Positions 1 to 14,300 of a DNA stretch of 64,000 nucleotides are shown here, in pieces. The position numbers and the translations under genes were made by a program. The DNA is from Dasyornis broadbenti. Its lineage: Eukaryota; Chordata; Aves; Passeriformes; Dasyornithidae. The stretch spans positions 1,451,605 to 1,515,604 of the forward strand of contig VZRN01005166.1 in assembly GCA_013397935.1 (NCBI GenBank), read 5' to 3'. Numbering within the stretch: the first letter of the stretch is position 1; each line of letters opens with the position of its first letter. Under the pieces are notes generated by a model. The model saw nothing but the letters and a program-made list of their open reading frames with translations. It made no database searches and was not told the origin of the DNA.

Positions 1-3000
1 TTCTTGGGCTGCCAGTGACCTCTGTTGTGGGTAACCCTTCCCCAGTGTGACCAGGAGCTGGGGGCACTAACCACACCATGTTGCCGTTCCTCCGTCAGCA
101 AGTAGTGTGTAGCTTTTGCCATGGCCAGGGTGATTTTTGTGTCTGAATCATTTTGCAGCACCATTTTCCCCACTGTCACTCCCCAAACTGTCAGGCAATG
201 GATGAGGTGACATGATGGCAGAGTGTGTGGGTGCCTTTAGCTGCCCTTGGTGCCTATGTGTGACAGGCTAATCCCCTGTGCATGGGCTGGGTAGCCAGGG
301 TGCTGTTGTGAGCCCCATCTGTCTGGATGTGCTGCAAGATAAAGGGGATGTCTTAAACCACTGTGGCAAAAGTTGTTAGAGCTGTTCTGCCAGAGCCTGG
401 AGTTAAAAGAGACCTTTTCCCATGCAGCAATGCCAGAAGAGATGATCACAAACAACTGGCTGTCACGGGTCTGCTCTGAAGTCCCAGTGTTTGCAACACC
501 CCAATTTGAGCAGTTCCATCCCCCCATGACTCCAAGAGTACCAACTAACTGGGAAAGCATCCTGCTCACAAGGAAAGCTTTGCAGGAGGAACTCATGTCT
601 TGAAGCTGCAGCTGCTCTGTCAGGACAGCATGGAACAAGGCAACCACTGCCAGAATCTCTGCATTTGCTCCCTGCATCTGCATCACCTGGGGTGGCCCTT
701 CTGCCCCTTCAGGGTCGGTCATGGAGCAAATTGATTTCTTGAGTTTTTTTACTTGAAGGTGAGTTTCACATCACCTCTGCTTGACCTTTAACCTTCAAAC
801 AACCTTTAAAAAAAAAAAAGGTTAAGTAATACATGGACTAATAGTGCTGTAAAAAGGTGTGCATCTGGATTTCCCTCCATTTTTCACATCTGCAGCATCA
901 TAGATTTGCTATGACCTACCACGGCCACGCTGTGTGCGTGATATCTTGCGTCGTTGCAGCCCCAGAGGGCTTCTCAAAGGCTAATCTGAAAGCTGATTTA
1001 TGGCTGTCCACTTCGACCCACAAGAGCTCACTTCAGACTCTTCACTAGGTTTCCCGACTTTCTGCCTGGTGTATTTTGGAAGCAGAAGGGAAAGATGGGC
1101 TTTCTGCTGAATATAGGCCAGCTCTTCAGCCAGTCGCTGGAGTTTTGCCAGTTCTTGCCAGATGGAGATTGGGCACTGGCTTTGTCAGATGAAATGTTAC
1201 CCAGCCAAGATTCAGTGGCATCTGGCTAGATATTCTTTGCTTTTTAAGAGATTTTCTGTTACTTATCCCAAATGCTTTGACTGTGGATCTGGTACTATCT
1301 GAGCATAGCTTTTCCTCGAGCTACTTGTAGTGAGGCATTTATGTGGACACAATCACAGCAAGTAAATGTCTTAAAACGAGATAATCATAAGCTGTTTAAT
1401 CAGCACATTGTAGTAATCCCCAGTAAACAGACTGGCTTCAGCAAACCTTTTACTAGGTCAGTGTCCTCATTGATCTTTCCCCCTTCCATTTTGGCCTGTG
1501 TCAGACATGTAGCAGAAGGTGTTTCAGAGAGATCAGGAAATTAAATGATTGTATGTTCAAACAGGAGCTGATAAAATGCTGGTAATATGATAATATTGCA
1601 TGCATACACTATTTGGTGAAAACAAATCTGAGAATAGCAACCAAAGACATGCAGGAAGAATGCAAACACATCTTCACTATAGTTTAATACATGGCAAACT
1701 CCAGCAGCTCCTATCTTGGGGCATTCCCTGCTTAAACAGCATTTACAACATGCTTGTGTTTGTTCCTCATTCACGGCTGGTGCTGCTGACGCTGCAGAAG
1801 TTACATTTGTGTTTCTGCTCATACGGTATTGTAAATGTACCTGTGGGAATGAGTTATTGAAATAGCAGGGAAGGTGAATTACACACTTGCCTCCAGCAAA
1901 CTCTCCTCTGGGTTTATTCAGTTGCTGTAGAATCATCAAAACTGTTTCTGAAGGAAAAGTGATTCATCCAAGGAGCTATGACAAGTGGTCAGCTCTCATT
2001 CCAGAAAACAGAGGGGAATATCTGAACTGAGGAAAGCCAGTGGTGTTGCCTTCCTGCAGCCCCTGCTCCGGCCCTGCTCACCATGCTGGCGTTAACACTT
2101 TTGCATGCATTTTTTAAAGGAGAGTGTTTCTAAGTACATGCTAGGGCTTTAACATACTGACTACTGCACTGGAGAGACTACAGGTAAAGCAAGGAGAGCA
2201 AGCAGTGTTTGGAAACTGGTAGGGCTCATCTAAATTGTCAGATTATATTCTTAGTTCAGTCAAGGACACTGTAACCCCAAGATTGTGGCTGTGTGGAGAA
2301 ACCAAGGAAGTTTGATGGGAAAGAGCAGTGCCTCGGGCGTCCCGGGATTTGCCTTAGAAGAGAGGACAGTGTACCCATTAATGTTTGCGTTCTTTCCCAA
2401 TTTATAGGTCAGCTTTAGCAGGCCTGCACGCACTTGAAAAGTGAATGACAAGCTGCGTCCAGTCCCGTGGGTCTTACTCATGGGACTAGTTGTTACTCAT
2501 CGGATCGGCCCCTGCAAGGCCGATGAGACTGCTCCTGTGATTGAGCTTCTTGGCAGAAAGGCCTCTTCATTCCAATGGGGATCTGTTTGTTTTGCGCACT
2601 GTAAAAATGTAGACACCATTGGAAGGCAGCAGGAATTTTACCTGTGTGAGCTCAAATGTTCAAAGGGTCACAGGCCAACCTGGGACAGTCCTGAAGTGAG
2701 GGCAGTCCTGGCACCCCAGTGAAGGTCTTCAAGAAGACACTCTGAATGTGTATCCAGGCACAGGACTTTTTCTGGTTAAGCTAAGAGGATTCCATGAGTG
2801 CAAGCATTATAACTGAGACGTTAGACCTGGCCAGCCCATTTGAATGAAGTGGTGGGCATATTTCAGTGAATCATGACTCTTTCAGGGTGCTTTAGGTCCC
2901 CAGTCATCAGCGCCATCCAGCATTATAGGTTACTCCCCTTAGCTGCTCCAGCAGGCAGTTTAATGTCCCAGCTAGCCAGCCTCTGTGCAGCAGCGTCTGC

Positions 3001-5355
3001 AGTGCTTTAAGGAACACAAGTGGCACAAATCTGCCAACACATTTATTCTCTAGCAGAGGGATGGCCAGCTGGGAGAAGCAGTCACTTCTGAGAATGCTCC
3101 TCCTAAAATTAAGGAGCGGCTCTGCCTTAGCTGTTGACAGTTCTGCTTTGGCTTGCTTAAACCCATGTTTTCAAGGGCTCTTCCACATGCACATGTCAGA
3201 GACCTGATGATAAACCAGGGACGTATTTGATAGGAGCTCTGAAATGTCTTCCACAAGCAGTTTGACACTGCTTTAACTACTACAGTCTAAAGCTTGTTAA
3301 TATTGTCAAATTGATCAGTTTGTTGAAATCAATTTGAACATGGTTTTGCTTAAGTCATTTTCTAAACCAGTCTTCAAAGCATACCACTACATTGGTGAAA
3401 AAACTGGAGACTTTTTTTTCCCCTCTCTTTGCACTTTGTTAGACCAACATTTACTTGTATAATAGTTGTGGTTCATATCAGAAGGCAAAATACTTATTTG
3501 ACATTTTGAAACAGAATTTGGTAAAAATTTTTTTTCCTTTTTTTTCCTTTTTTTCCCTTTTTTTTCCAGATATTTTCCTTTCCATTTAAGAATGTGCCAA
3601 ATAAAACTGGGGAAGATAAGTTTTAAGAAAAACAGGAAGTCAAACCAAAAAAATACCCACCTTGGTTCATATACTATAAAGCAGCAGAAAGATATCATAA
3701 ATTAAAGATACTTTCACAACATCATTGAATCTATTTATCTTTTCAAGGTTGAGTGTTTCCTTTTTGTCGGTGCACTTTGATTATGCTTTTTTATGATCTC
3801 TTTTCCACTGCCAGTACACAAGACTAAACATGCTTTATATTTTTCACGGTACATTTCCTTACTTCCTGTTTGTGCCTCCTCACACTCACCCCCAGAGATC
3901 TGGGATGATCTGAAGGCAACACAGGAGCTCCTGCTGTGCTTTAAGATAGCTTCTGGTCTGGATGGGTAGTTCACTGTCTGGGTTGCTAATTTGGCTTTGA
4001 ATTGGATTTGTTGTGACTGAAATAGACTGCTTTTCAGTAGCTTTCTAGTGGTCTGTTTGATACGATTTATTAATGTTCATATCAATCCAATCCCATTTGC
4101 CACCCCAACTGAGCTTAACCTGCTCTAAACCTGATCTCTACCAAGATGTTCTGAGCATTTGGATACAGCTGTCCTTCCTGGATGTTCTCCTTGTAATGTT
4201 GTTTCCTGTGTTGTTGCTGCAACAGCTCTTTTTGCAGAAAAATTGACTCAGTGCTTTTCATCAACCAGAAAAGACAAATCAGCGCCCCAGCAGTGAGGGC
4301 ACCAGCAAACCCCACCTTTGCTGTCAGCTATGCCATTTGTAGATGTCATAGACTCTTCAGGTGCAGATGACGGTCGGTTTTCTGGAGCTGACCATTTTCA
4401 AAGCTCTGATGCTGGACAAGACCATACAAACAACCTCTGATCAGCTTCAGTCATCCCTAAGGATTTGAAGAGTCAGCACTGCTATGTTATAATCTGGCTG
4501 ATTTGAGGAACAGCAGGCTGGGGAGTCTTGGTGTAGAGAGTACCTTCTGCTGGGAGATCACAGGTGTGGCCTCTGTGAGTAAGAGAGTGCTGTTGCATGA
4601 CACCCTGGCCATGAAAATGCCTTTTGCTGGCAGAGACAACCCTAAAAATCTGTTCTCAGCCTGTGTGTGCACTCAGAGGTGGACTAGCCACCCTCTCCAC
4701 TGATGAAGAAGAGTTCCTGCTGCGGCTCGTGTGGTGTCTGTGGAATCTTCTTGACCTGCTGCTGTGCTGAGCGTGGTTTGGACCTAAATGGGTTTGGACC
4801 TAAGTCAACTTGGACTTTCAGTCAATGTTCATCCCACACCTTGGGAATAAGCTTGGACTCAGTCTCACTAAGTGGTTTGGATGTTGCCACCCTGCTGAAA
4901 AAAGTTAAACTGGATGGATCTGTTCTGGCAGGTCATTGTCCTCAGGATCAGAGAATGGGTCTGGGCCCATTTTATTTGCTGGTGTTGCTGTCCCCTTTGT
5001 GCCTCACTCTGTGTCCAGTGTCTGCACCCAATTTTTCTAAATCCTAAAGATGGCGTTGTAATACAAAGGCATGACCTGAAATAGGACTGATCATTCAATA
5101 CCCAGGGAGACATCTCTTAGGGTTTTCTGCACCCCCAAGGTCACCCTGTGCATTCTAGTGCTCTCAAAGGACACAGGAGATGGACTTGATTAGACAGGCA
5201 GGACTGGTGCAGCATGGTCTTCACTCATATTTCCTAGTAGCTTCACAGGAGTCCCTGCTCTCAGTGCAACAAGAAGTAGTAAGACCAAAGGAGGAAAACA
5301 CGGGGAACAATGAATAGAGCTGAAAGTTTGAAGTCCTTTTCTGGCATGGCAGATT
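1..5355. other. Intergenic, no gene recognised
   Basis: All open frames are short and resemble no protein I know; the longest, 161 codons on the minus strand ending at 237, has no homology I recognise. No CpG cluster, tRNA, rRNA or clear transposon is visible apart from the pyrimidine tract near 3.5 kb. Confidence 0.6.
3528..3567 (+). repeat. Polypyrimidine (T5-8CC) tract
   Basis: About 40 bases of T runs punctuated by CC or CCC. Simple repeat with no sign of use as a splice acceptor. Confidence 0.85.
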
Positions 5356-5444
5356 TGCCCTGTGGCTTTCACCAAGTTTCTCTAAGCTTTAGTGTCCTGG
5401 CATTAAAAATTGGGAAAATATGTTACTACCATTGTGTAAAATCA
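5356..5444 (+). mobile_element. Possible MIR-like remnant
   Basis: CACCAAGTTTCTCTAAGCTTTAGTGTCC plus AAAAATTGGGAAAATATGTTACTACC resembles the MIR core (a CTCAGTTTCC and AAAATGGG-like segment). It is short and diverged. Confidence 0.4.
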
Positions 5445-8243
5445 AACAGCAAAACTCCTTGAGGATCCATCAGCAGAGTTCATTAGATCAGCAGATGGGA
5501 GCATTTGTGTGGCATTCGTTATTTGCATCACAGACCTCCCATTTTTAGCCGATCAAGAGGTTTTCTTGCCAGGGTGTCTTGTTGGAACTGCCACTGGCAT
5601 CCTGGTTCTGGGCATGCACTGCACATTTTACCTGCTCTCTGAACATTGATCAAAGCCTCTGGGAGAAGAAGCCAGCAACATACTAAATACATGTCAGCTC
5701 AGCTGTTTTCACATGCAGAGCTTTGCTTAGCCTGCTAAAGCTCATTGTCTCCAAGCCAAGTAATTGAAGGAGTCAAGGCCCTGTTTAACCTTTCGGGAAG
5801 AGCTGATGCCTTGCCATCCACACAGAGCTGCTTTGTTTGAGGAGCTGAAGGTTCTTTGCAAGATTAGGCTCAGGTATTACAGCCCAGCACATGGCTGCTG
5901 GCTGTAATGAGTAGGGAGGTGGTTGGGGCTGGGATATGGGAGTCCTGAGGCTTGACTGACTCCTCTGCCTGAGGAAATCTGAAACTGCACATCTCCCCCA
6001 AGGATACTGCCCCGGCCACCAGGAATGAAGTAGAATACTCTTGAGGGAGCTGGAGAAAGATGTTGCAAGCACTCTGTCCCTCACGTTGATCTTTTTGCTT
6101 TTTATAAAGTAATGATTAATCCACAGGATAAAAACCAATCTTCTAGCCCTACCCAATCTTCAGTGCCTACTTTCAGGTATTGGCTCCTGTTTCTGTAAAC
6201 AGAGACTGTGGCTTACCCACACTAGGGTACTTTAGAGTTCATTTTGTGATGGCAGACCCTCACTTTAAAGTCTTGTGCTGAGACAGCAGATTTGAACCAG
6301 GAAAGTTCTAAACTGGATAAAAAAGATGGTAGTGGTCTTCTTCAGTGTTTGAGCCTGGGCTGTCTGGTGAATGGGGTGAAAAATTCAGGGTAGAACAACC
6401 CAAGTTTCTCCAGGAAATGTTCTACCTGATATCCCAGTTCCCATATCCCAGGTAGTCTGCCTGTGTAAGGCAGTTAGGAGTCAAGGCAATATGAATTTTA
6501 CCCCATGACTGTCCAGCCTTCAGTACAGCTGTTGCTTTATATATCACGTTCTGTTCTTTTGCAAATATGGCTGTAATGAACAAATCTGTAACACCTTTAT
6601 TATGCAAGCTACATACGTATAGCATTTTGGCACTCTTTTTTTCTCTTAATTGTCACTGGTGCTCTTTTCAGTGCTTCTGCCTGTTTTGGAAGTGAATTTG
6701 GACCAACAGACTAAAAAAGTGTCATTCCTTATCTAGCAGCAATCATATTCAGCAATTCTGTGTTAAAATAATACAGTTAACAAGAGGAAAAATCAATTTC
6801 ACCACCTTTATTTAACTTCATTTCCTTTGTCCCTGTTGGGGTTATTACCCTGGCAACTCAAGTCACCCTCTAATTGATCACCATCATTCCACAACCTGGA
6901 AAACAGGTTCCTGTTTCTGCTTGCTGAAACAGGCAACACGTGAGGCATTTCTCCAGTGTCGTGCCTGGTATTAGCAAGATACTCCACAAGCTACTTTGGC
7001 ATCTTCACCTCTATAAATCTGTCCAGTCTAATGAGGATCATGGGTTATTTTAGGTGGTGGGCTGCTAGCCACAGTGCTAAAGACCTGTTTTTCATCTACA
7101 TCCTTGTGTAAGCAATTCCTCATGTTTGCTGTCTATATGGACATTGCAAGAGCAGAGGAATCTTGCAAAAGCATTTAATGTACATCGGAAACCCATTTGA
7201 CATGCTAAATTCTGCAATAATCAAATTTTTATTTAATTGAAAATGAACAACAGAGTCATCCAGGTCCCACATAGTGTAATGAATACATTGATTGTAGGTA
7301 ATTAATAACATTCCTTTTTATTCCAGAACATGTCCAGAAAGCCAAGTGTATCATTAGCACCTACTGAGGGAATAAGCTTCACCTGGGTTATTATTTATGT
7401 CCAAAGAAAGCCAATAACTCTTTTGTGTGTTTGAGCTGTGGAGAGGCACTAATTTATATCCTTACACTCCTATAAAACACTATTTTATGTTGCAAACAGA
7501 GGGGCGATTCTTGCTGTCCAAGTCCTGGCATAACCCATAGAAATCTACAAACAGCTGGGTCAGTGCTTCGCAATTACACTTAATTCATCCCCTATTGATG
7601 CCTTGGCAGCAAGCCTGGTGTAATGTGAGGCACTGTCTCATAACCCTGAACCCAGAGACTGAGGATACTTTAAAGGGCTCTGGACCACAGCTGTTTTTCA
7701 AGAACAGTCTTCCTTAAACATCAGTTACCAGAAGATAAATTATTTGATGAGCTGAAATGATTGCAGGATGGATGATGCTGCATTCCTGCAGTTCTTGAGG
7801 AAGCTCCCTGCTTCCTTCTGCCTCCTGTTGTGTCTGTGGCTGGTGCAATGTTACCAGCATGCAGGAAGCTCAGGACACACTGTGATGGACAAGGCAGGCA
7901 GTATTCAAGTCTCCTGTACCTGGCTCATATGTCTTCCATCAGGTTTTTGAAGCTGTGCATGGAGCTGTTTGCAATTCCTTTTACTAGCTTTAAGTCTGCT
8001 TCATATCTGCTCTGTTCTGAAAGGTCTTACGTGCTTACAATAAAGTTAAAAAAATCTAGGTGCTTCTCCCCAGTGAGTAGTACGCAGACAGCCTGGAGTG
8101 TATTTCTGCACTGAGATATAGCACAGAGGTTCTGGTGTCCCATTCTGGGATTGGATACGCAAATATTGCTTCTTGGTGAACACCTGTATTTTCAGCACAT
8201 GGTGGATGTGCATCCAGCTGTATGAAGAGGACAGAGATTGATA
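5445..8243. other. Intergenic, no gene recognised
   Basis: A+T-rich sequence, especially 6.6-7.5 kb, with no open frame of note and no repeat I can name. Confidence 0.6.
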
Positions 8244-8247
8244 GTTT

Positions 8248-8281
<34 letters not shown>

Positions 8282-8337
8282 GGTTTTAAAAAACTTTTTT
8301 ANNNNNNNNNNNNNNNNNNNNNNNAAAAAAAAAAAAA
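8244..8337. other. Poly-T tract, 23-N assembly gap and poly-A tract
   Basis: A long T run (8244-8279), a short mixed stretch GGGTTTTAAAAAACTTTTTTA, N at 8302-8324, then an A run (8325-8337). T and A runs on opposite sides of a gap suggest a homopolymer or hairpin sequencing failure, so local length and order are unreliable. Confidence 0.9.
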
Positions 8338-8499
8338 CCAAAATCTCCTATCTCCTCCAAAAAGGTACTGGAATGTGAGGCAAAAGCATAATTTGCCTTT
8401 TAGGTACTAGCCAGGGCTTTGTGGTTGACCACTGCCAATTGCTGGTGCACAAAGCCAGAACTTTTGAGGCTTGAAAGCAGAATAGTGCTGGGAAATCTC

Positions 8500-8725
8500 T
8501 GCCCCACCAGCCACCTACTGTTTGGCCTTGGGGTAGTCATGTCATCTGTCTCTGCATCTCTGCTCCCTTCTTAGAATATGCCTTGTCTGTGTACACTGGG
8601 TTCTCTGGGGCAAGGACCAGCCCATGACATTTATTAACATAGTGCCTGGCATGCTGGAGCATGACTCCACTGAGGTTTCCAGTTGCTACTGAAGTGTAAA
8701 ATAATTAAAAGAGTATGTTAAGGCT
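8500..8725 (+). mobile_element. Ancient MIR-like amniote SINE
   Basis: TTTGGCCTTGGGGTAGTCATGTCATCTGTCTCTGCATC recalls the MIR core. It is followed by CTTGTCTGTGTACACTGGG, TCTCTGGGGCAAGGACC, AGTGCCTGGCATGCTGG and TTGCTACTGAAGTGTAAAATAAT, the order seen in old amniote MIR-type or related SINE tails. The family name needs a repeat search. Confidence 0.55.
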
Positions 8726-11319
8726 TCTTTTATGTAATGCTGTCATCTAGACAGTTGATGCTTATAGGCTTCTAGGTTGAATTTGATTTAGACCTCAAAA
8801 TTATGTGTCTTGCTTACAAGATTATTTGCTTACTGTGTGCTATACTGTCACAGTTACAACCCCTGGAGAACCCCTCTGCATGTGGAAGCATAGCTGAGCA
8901 TTTTACCTGCAGGGCCCTTAGACTGGTATTTGTCCCCGCTTACCCCAAAAGAGCAGTCAGCAGAAAACACCCCCACAAGCATTTTAGAAAGCAGTCTCTG
9001 AATCTGCGAAGTCACAAAGAGATGCCTTTGCTCAGAGGTCTGAACAGCCACAAACCAAAGTGCTTGGCACACCAGAAACCCTCCACTAGGCACATGATCC
9101 TGGCTGTCTGAGGATCTGAGTCCAAGGGAGTATCAGACTTTCGCAGATTGATGTGTCAATGAGAAGCTCTCCTGTCACCAGCCAAACCAATGCCTAATGA
9201 GAACACTGCAGTCACAGTGTTCCTGAGCTTTCTGCCACTGCATAGCCCTGGCTGCACCTGGTTTGCTTTGGCTCCACTCAGAGCGGGAACAGAAGTCACT
9301 CGTGTCTGGTGTGGAAAGCTGCATGGGAACACTCCACGTATATATTCTGATGTAACACCAAGGCAGCAGCATCCATGACAGGAGAGCCCAGAAATACTGG
9401 GCCAGACTATATAACCTTTGCCAAATGGGAGCACTCCCTTTGAGACCATTGACAAGTGCTGGGACACCTACTAAGAGCAGGCTTTTACTTCTTGTACCAC
9501 ATTATTCCCAGACCCTTCCCCTCTTCAGCATGTTGCAGTCTTTCACATGGTGCTGTTGGCTGTAGAGGCCCTGGTGTGACCCAGCAGGGAGAATGCAGGG
9601 CAGCTGTGGCTCCAGGCAGGACTAAACATGTAAACTCTCAGTAAGCTCAACCCTGAACTTCCAAGTTGCCTCTTTGGTACAGATGGTGTAGCCCTGAAAG
9701 GTGTGCTCTGCCACATCACATATGCAGGCATGCAGTGCACACTGTGGCACTGAGATGATAACCCCCTGTGAAGGAGCACAAATTAGAGAGGAAATACTCA
9801 TTTTCAGTAAATGGCTTTCAAATAAAACAATCACAATGGGATAGGTTAAAAAGATGTTTAATTAGTCCGTTTCACTTCTGCTGCTTAGTGCCTTATGACT
9901 ACTAAGCCTTTTATTGCTTTACATTTCTTTGCCAGCTTGTATGGTAACCCAGTAGCCTACATCAGCCTCCAGTAGCAGCAAAATCTGTTGTACCAAAAGC
10001 AGCTGACAGCTTCTTGAAAGCCACATTAGGTTTTGCAAAACAAAAGTGCAGTAACTTCTGACAAAGGGTTGGTTAGATATAGTGTTATTTCTTTCCCTGT
10101 ACTCCAGTTTTATGTGACATAGCAAGAGGTGAGCCTCACTGGAGGAGGATAACACTGGAAGAATACTCCTACCAAAGCCCAGTCCCACAGAGCTGCTGGA
10201 ACAGCCTCAGGAACCTGTCAGTAATGCAATGAATTAGAAAGATTTGTGCCTTAGGTTTTGTGTTGGGGTAACAGGCAAGGCAAATGACTTTAGGGTGGGA
10301 AGTGGTGCTGAGATCACACATCCATCTGGAAACAATGGAGTTCCCTGAGACCAGGTAAATCAATGAAGAACAGGTAGATAGTAACTTACCTGATAAATGA
10401 TTCCACTGAACTGATCATGTGTAGCTAATGGGAATGGTTAATTGGTTCTGCACTATGCAAGTTCAGGAGAGATCACTTCCTGTGCTGTGCTTTGTGACTC
10501 CTAAGGCTGCTGTACAGAGATTGATGTTGCCATGGCTAAGAGCCTGTCTTGGCCCTGAACATTCCACCGAGGTAAACTGCTTGCTGATGAGCATTTTTTT
10601 GTTGGATTATCTCCTCCTGACACTAGAAAAATGGAGCAAATCCAAAAGGGGGGTGGGATAGATCAGGCAGGTATCTGGTTCATGTCCCTTTGCTTCTACA
10701 GTCTTGCCACAGCCTTGCAAAGGTAGCCTGGTGCATATATCCAGCCCCACATGGCCCACAGCAGGGGTCAGTACTGCTGGGCAGAGATGCAGAAAGCCCT
10801 AGGCTGTGCTGAAGGCTTCCAAAGCCAGCCAAAATGAAATGCTGGACATGGGACTCTCTGAGTTGCTGCCTCTCTCCTGAGGTTGGGCACATATCCAAGG
10901 TGTGCTGCCTGGGACTGGGTACTAGCACTTCATCTCCCAGTGTTGCTGGAATAGAGGCCCGGAAAATCTCTTTTAGGTTGATGGGTTTAGGGCCCTTGTA
11001 TTCGGATTCTCTGTGCTGGACCTTTCTGTTTTTCTTGTTCTAAGGAAGCTGCAAGAAAATCTTTTTCTTCACCCACTTTAGCACTGGGACTAAACACTGC
11101 ATTTCCTACTCACTACAACCCTTTCCTAGGAAAGGGTCCAGCTGCCTCAGGAGAGTGAAAGCTCCAGCCCTGGCTTTGGATTTCACATGTTCAGGGATGT
11201 GTGAAAGAGACATAATAAGCATTGTGAAGAATGTAGGCAGATATTCAGTATATACTGAGATATCATGAAGAAAGCACAGTTCATGAAAAAAGCATAGTTA
11301 CACAGGACATGGACACAGA

Positions 11320-11379
11320 CAGAGACATACACATATATATGTATATAAATATATATATGTGGGTGTGTATATATATGCC
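11320..11379. repeat. Imperfect (TA)n / (TG)n simple repeat
   Basis: Alternating purine-pyrimidine sequence mixing ATATAT and GTGTGTAT units over about 60 bases. Likely length-polymorphic. Confidence 0.85.
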
Positions 11380-14300
11380 CATGTGTGGTTCTATATTAAG
11401 TTTCTCCCTGGTTATTCACTGAGCTAAGGGCAGTGTCCCCTGACTCATGAAATATTTTATCTTGAAGAGACTGCAGTGATGTGTCTGGACCTCTGCTATT
11501 AGGTTGTCCCTGCCCCTTCTACTGGGGCTGGTGTCTCCTTCTCAGATCTTGCAGAGCTGCTTGGGAGCTACAGTTTTCAAGAAGCACAACTAATCCTGCT
11601 GCTTTATTCTTTGTTGGAATTACTCACCAATCCCCATTCTTCTGTAGCAACATCAGGAAAATAAAACACTTGGTACACTATGTAGATATGTTTCAGTCCA
11701 AAGTTAAGGGTCGGCTTTAACTTGCAAAGATCATCTTTGGTGTATGAGACATGGGTGACAGAGCCTTGGCAGTGCTATGGATGCATCTGACCAGCCTGAG
11801 TTCATGAGCTCTGAGAGATCCCTGGGGTAATCACAGGGAGTCCATCAGGTCACAACTTGGAATGTTGGACCCATTTATAGGTAACCCTCAAAGATATATA
11901 AATGCTGCTGCTTTGTCCATAGCCCGTTTTTAGTTCAGTAGCCTCTCATAAAAATGTTACAGTAGACAAAATACTCTGGACAGAAATCTGCTGAGCAGAA
12001 GAAATCCTTAGTTGGAAAGTACCCTTTCTTCAGTCTCACCCAACCCAAAACACTGGCTTACAAGTTTGAAATTGTATCACTGTTTAATTAACTCCGACTG
12101 ATGTTACCTTTAGAATCATGGGCTGGAGACACCGGGTGCTGATGATTAAATAGCTTGATCCCTAGCCCACAATCCTAATGTTTTGCCAGTTGGCTATCAA
12201 AGTATGTCCGGAGCATAGCAAGCGCTTGGCAACTTCACAGCTTTCAGTAATTTAAGAAAAACCCTGAATGACTCCCTAGATTATGTTCCTATTTTCATCT
12301 ACAAGCACTACCTACAGCTACTGAAGATCGGCTGTTCATCATTTCCTAGGTTTCACAAGCTTTGAGGAACAGTCGCAATGAACTCTTTTCCCAACTGCAA
12401 ACAGCTTCGTACTTTAATAACAGGCTTTGGACAGGAAGACAAAATGTTCCTCCAGGGAGCGACAGCAGGACTCCCTGCAATAAAAAAGACCTTAGTCATG
12501 GCTGTGTATGCACTGGCTCCATCCCTCCCTTAGAGTGAGTTTGTCTAGTGCACTCAATTGGAAAATCCTTTGCCATGGTACATCCCCTTCAACGTTAGAT
12601 GTACAATGTTGTCCTGAACTGTGTGAAGTTTCTTCAGCTTGTTTGCTTATGTGGTTTTTGAACTTGTGCAGAATCTATAGATTATTTGGATTAAAAACTG
12701 GGCTGTGTTTTTCAGACATTTACCCAGTACCGCCACAGTGCCAGGTCTGGCCAGAGGACCACCAGCAAATGACTTAAAGAGGCATTCCTCATCGGACAAG
12801 TTTTAATGGTATCACATTCAGCAAAACAGAACCAGACGGGGTAGGCAGTCCTTCCTAGCAGGAGCTCATCCATCTGTGGCCAGACACGCTGGGAGCTGGG
12901 GCAGACTGGAGACGGAAATCTGTCTGCAGCAGTGGCTTTGGCTTTTGTGATGAACATTTTGCAACTTTTCCAGCGATGGATAAGCCCCTCCATTTGCTTC
13001 AGCGGTTGCTGTTCCCACCCCTTTCTTTCCTTTGGTTTGATTTAAGGAGATTTAAAACCAGTGATGCAGCTGTTCTCATTATTTGGTTTTGGTTTAGCCA
13101 CAGATTACATACTCTAAATGTTGCTCTTATCGATTGACAGGAAAGACTTTGTTTTCTTGAATATCCTACAGTATTCCAGCCAAAGTTTCAAAAACATATT
13201 TGTAATTGCCTGAGTTTAGCTCACTTTTCCAGCAGATGGGAATCTGGGTGTTTCAGAAAAAGCAACTGCTTCAACAGCTTGTCTCTGTTAGAGGATGTGC
13301 TCTACTTCCCTGCTACAGGTACAGTACTTGTTTCTTTCCTACCCACTTTATGCATTTCCCTGCTGCTGTTTCTCCAGAAGATTTCTGAGTTGAGAGCAAA
13401 GTCAAAGCATGAGATCTTCCTGCTGTGGCATTTTCCATTTGGTGACTTTGTAAAGGCAATTTCCTGCAATGATGCCACATCCTCTCCTCTTCCTTGCTCT
13501 GATTTTCAGGGTCCTTTGGGCTCTCCCCACATCTCTGGGGAGGGTGGGTAAAGTTAAATAACAGTGAGGAATGTAACTCAGTGATTTTCACCGTGTTGAC
13601 AAATGTAAACTCTTTCATGCTGAAAAAAAGATGTGAAAAACCATTTTCTGTGAGATTTCATTGCACTAATTAAGAAAAAAAAAAAAGTGCAAAAATATCC
13701 ATTTCAGCTTAGAGTTCTATGTGTTTTGTTGCTGTTAGCACACTGAGTCTGGTGCTGGGAATCACACCCCAGCTGTTAATAAGGTATTTAAGGGTACTTA
13801 ACATGCATTCATTAGTAAACCAACATTTCTGCTGTAGTTGCTCTGGTGTTTCCCAGACAGCATTATCTGCTCTTCTAATTATCACAGTTTTATTCTTGTG
13901 TGGGTAATTAACAGGATTATTCTCTGTGTGAAGTGCTATGTTCAGTTTTTAACTTCAGAGCTTTTTTTAAGACCACTTCATCGAGGGCCTTAGCAATGAT
14001 CCCATGTCCCAGCTTCCATGGTGGCTGAGAAAGTGACAGGCATGGTGTGTGGGGTACTCAGTTGAGCGCTGGCCAGAGGTTACCATCCAACAGGCATTGA
14101 TGCTCGTTTAAATTTAGGGTACGTGGCTGCAAACTGTCAGCTGCAGAGTCAGTGTGCCTTGGCTAAGGTGGCAAGGCCTGGTGACATCTGCTAGGGAACA
14201 GTAAATGGCAGAGATTTCTTATATCAGCCCATCATGAGTTTTTCTATAGGAGCACCTGTCTAATTTATTCAATGTTTTCCTTAACCCAGTTCAATGCCAG

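Noticed and set aside
237..722. 161-codon minus-strand open frame near the left edge
   Set aside because: Chance length, no domain, composition like the surrounding DNA.
12113..12150. Possible CR1 start (TAGAATCATGGGCTGGAG)
   Set aside because: Only about 18 bases match and the next CR1 blocks are missing.
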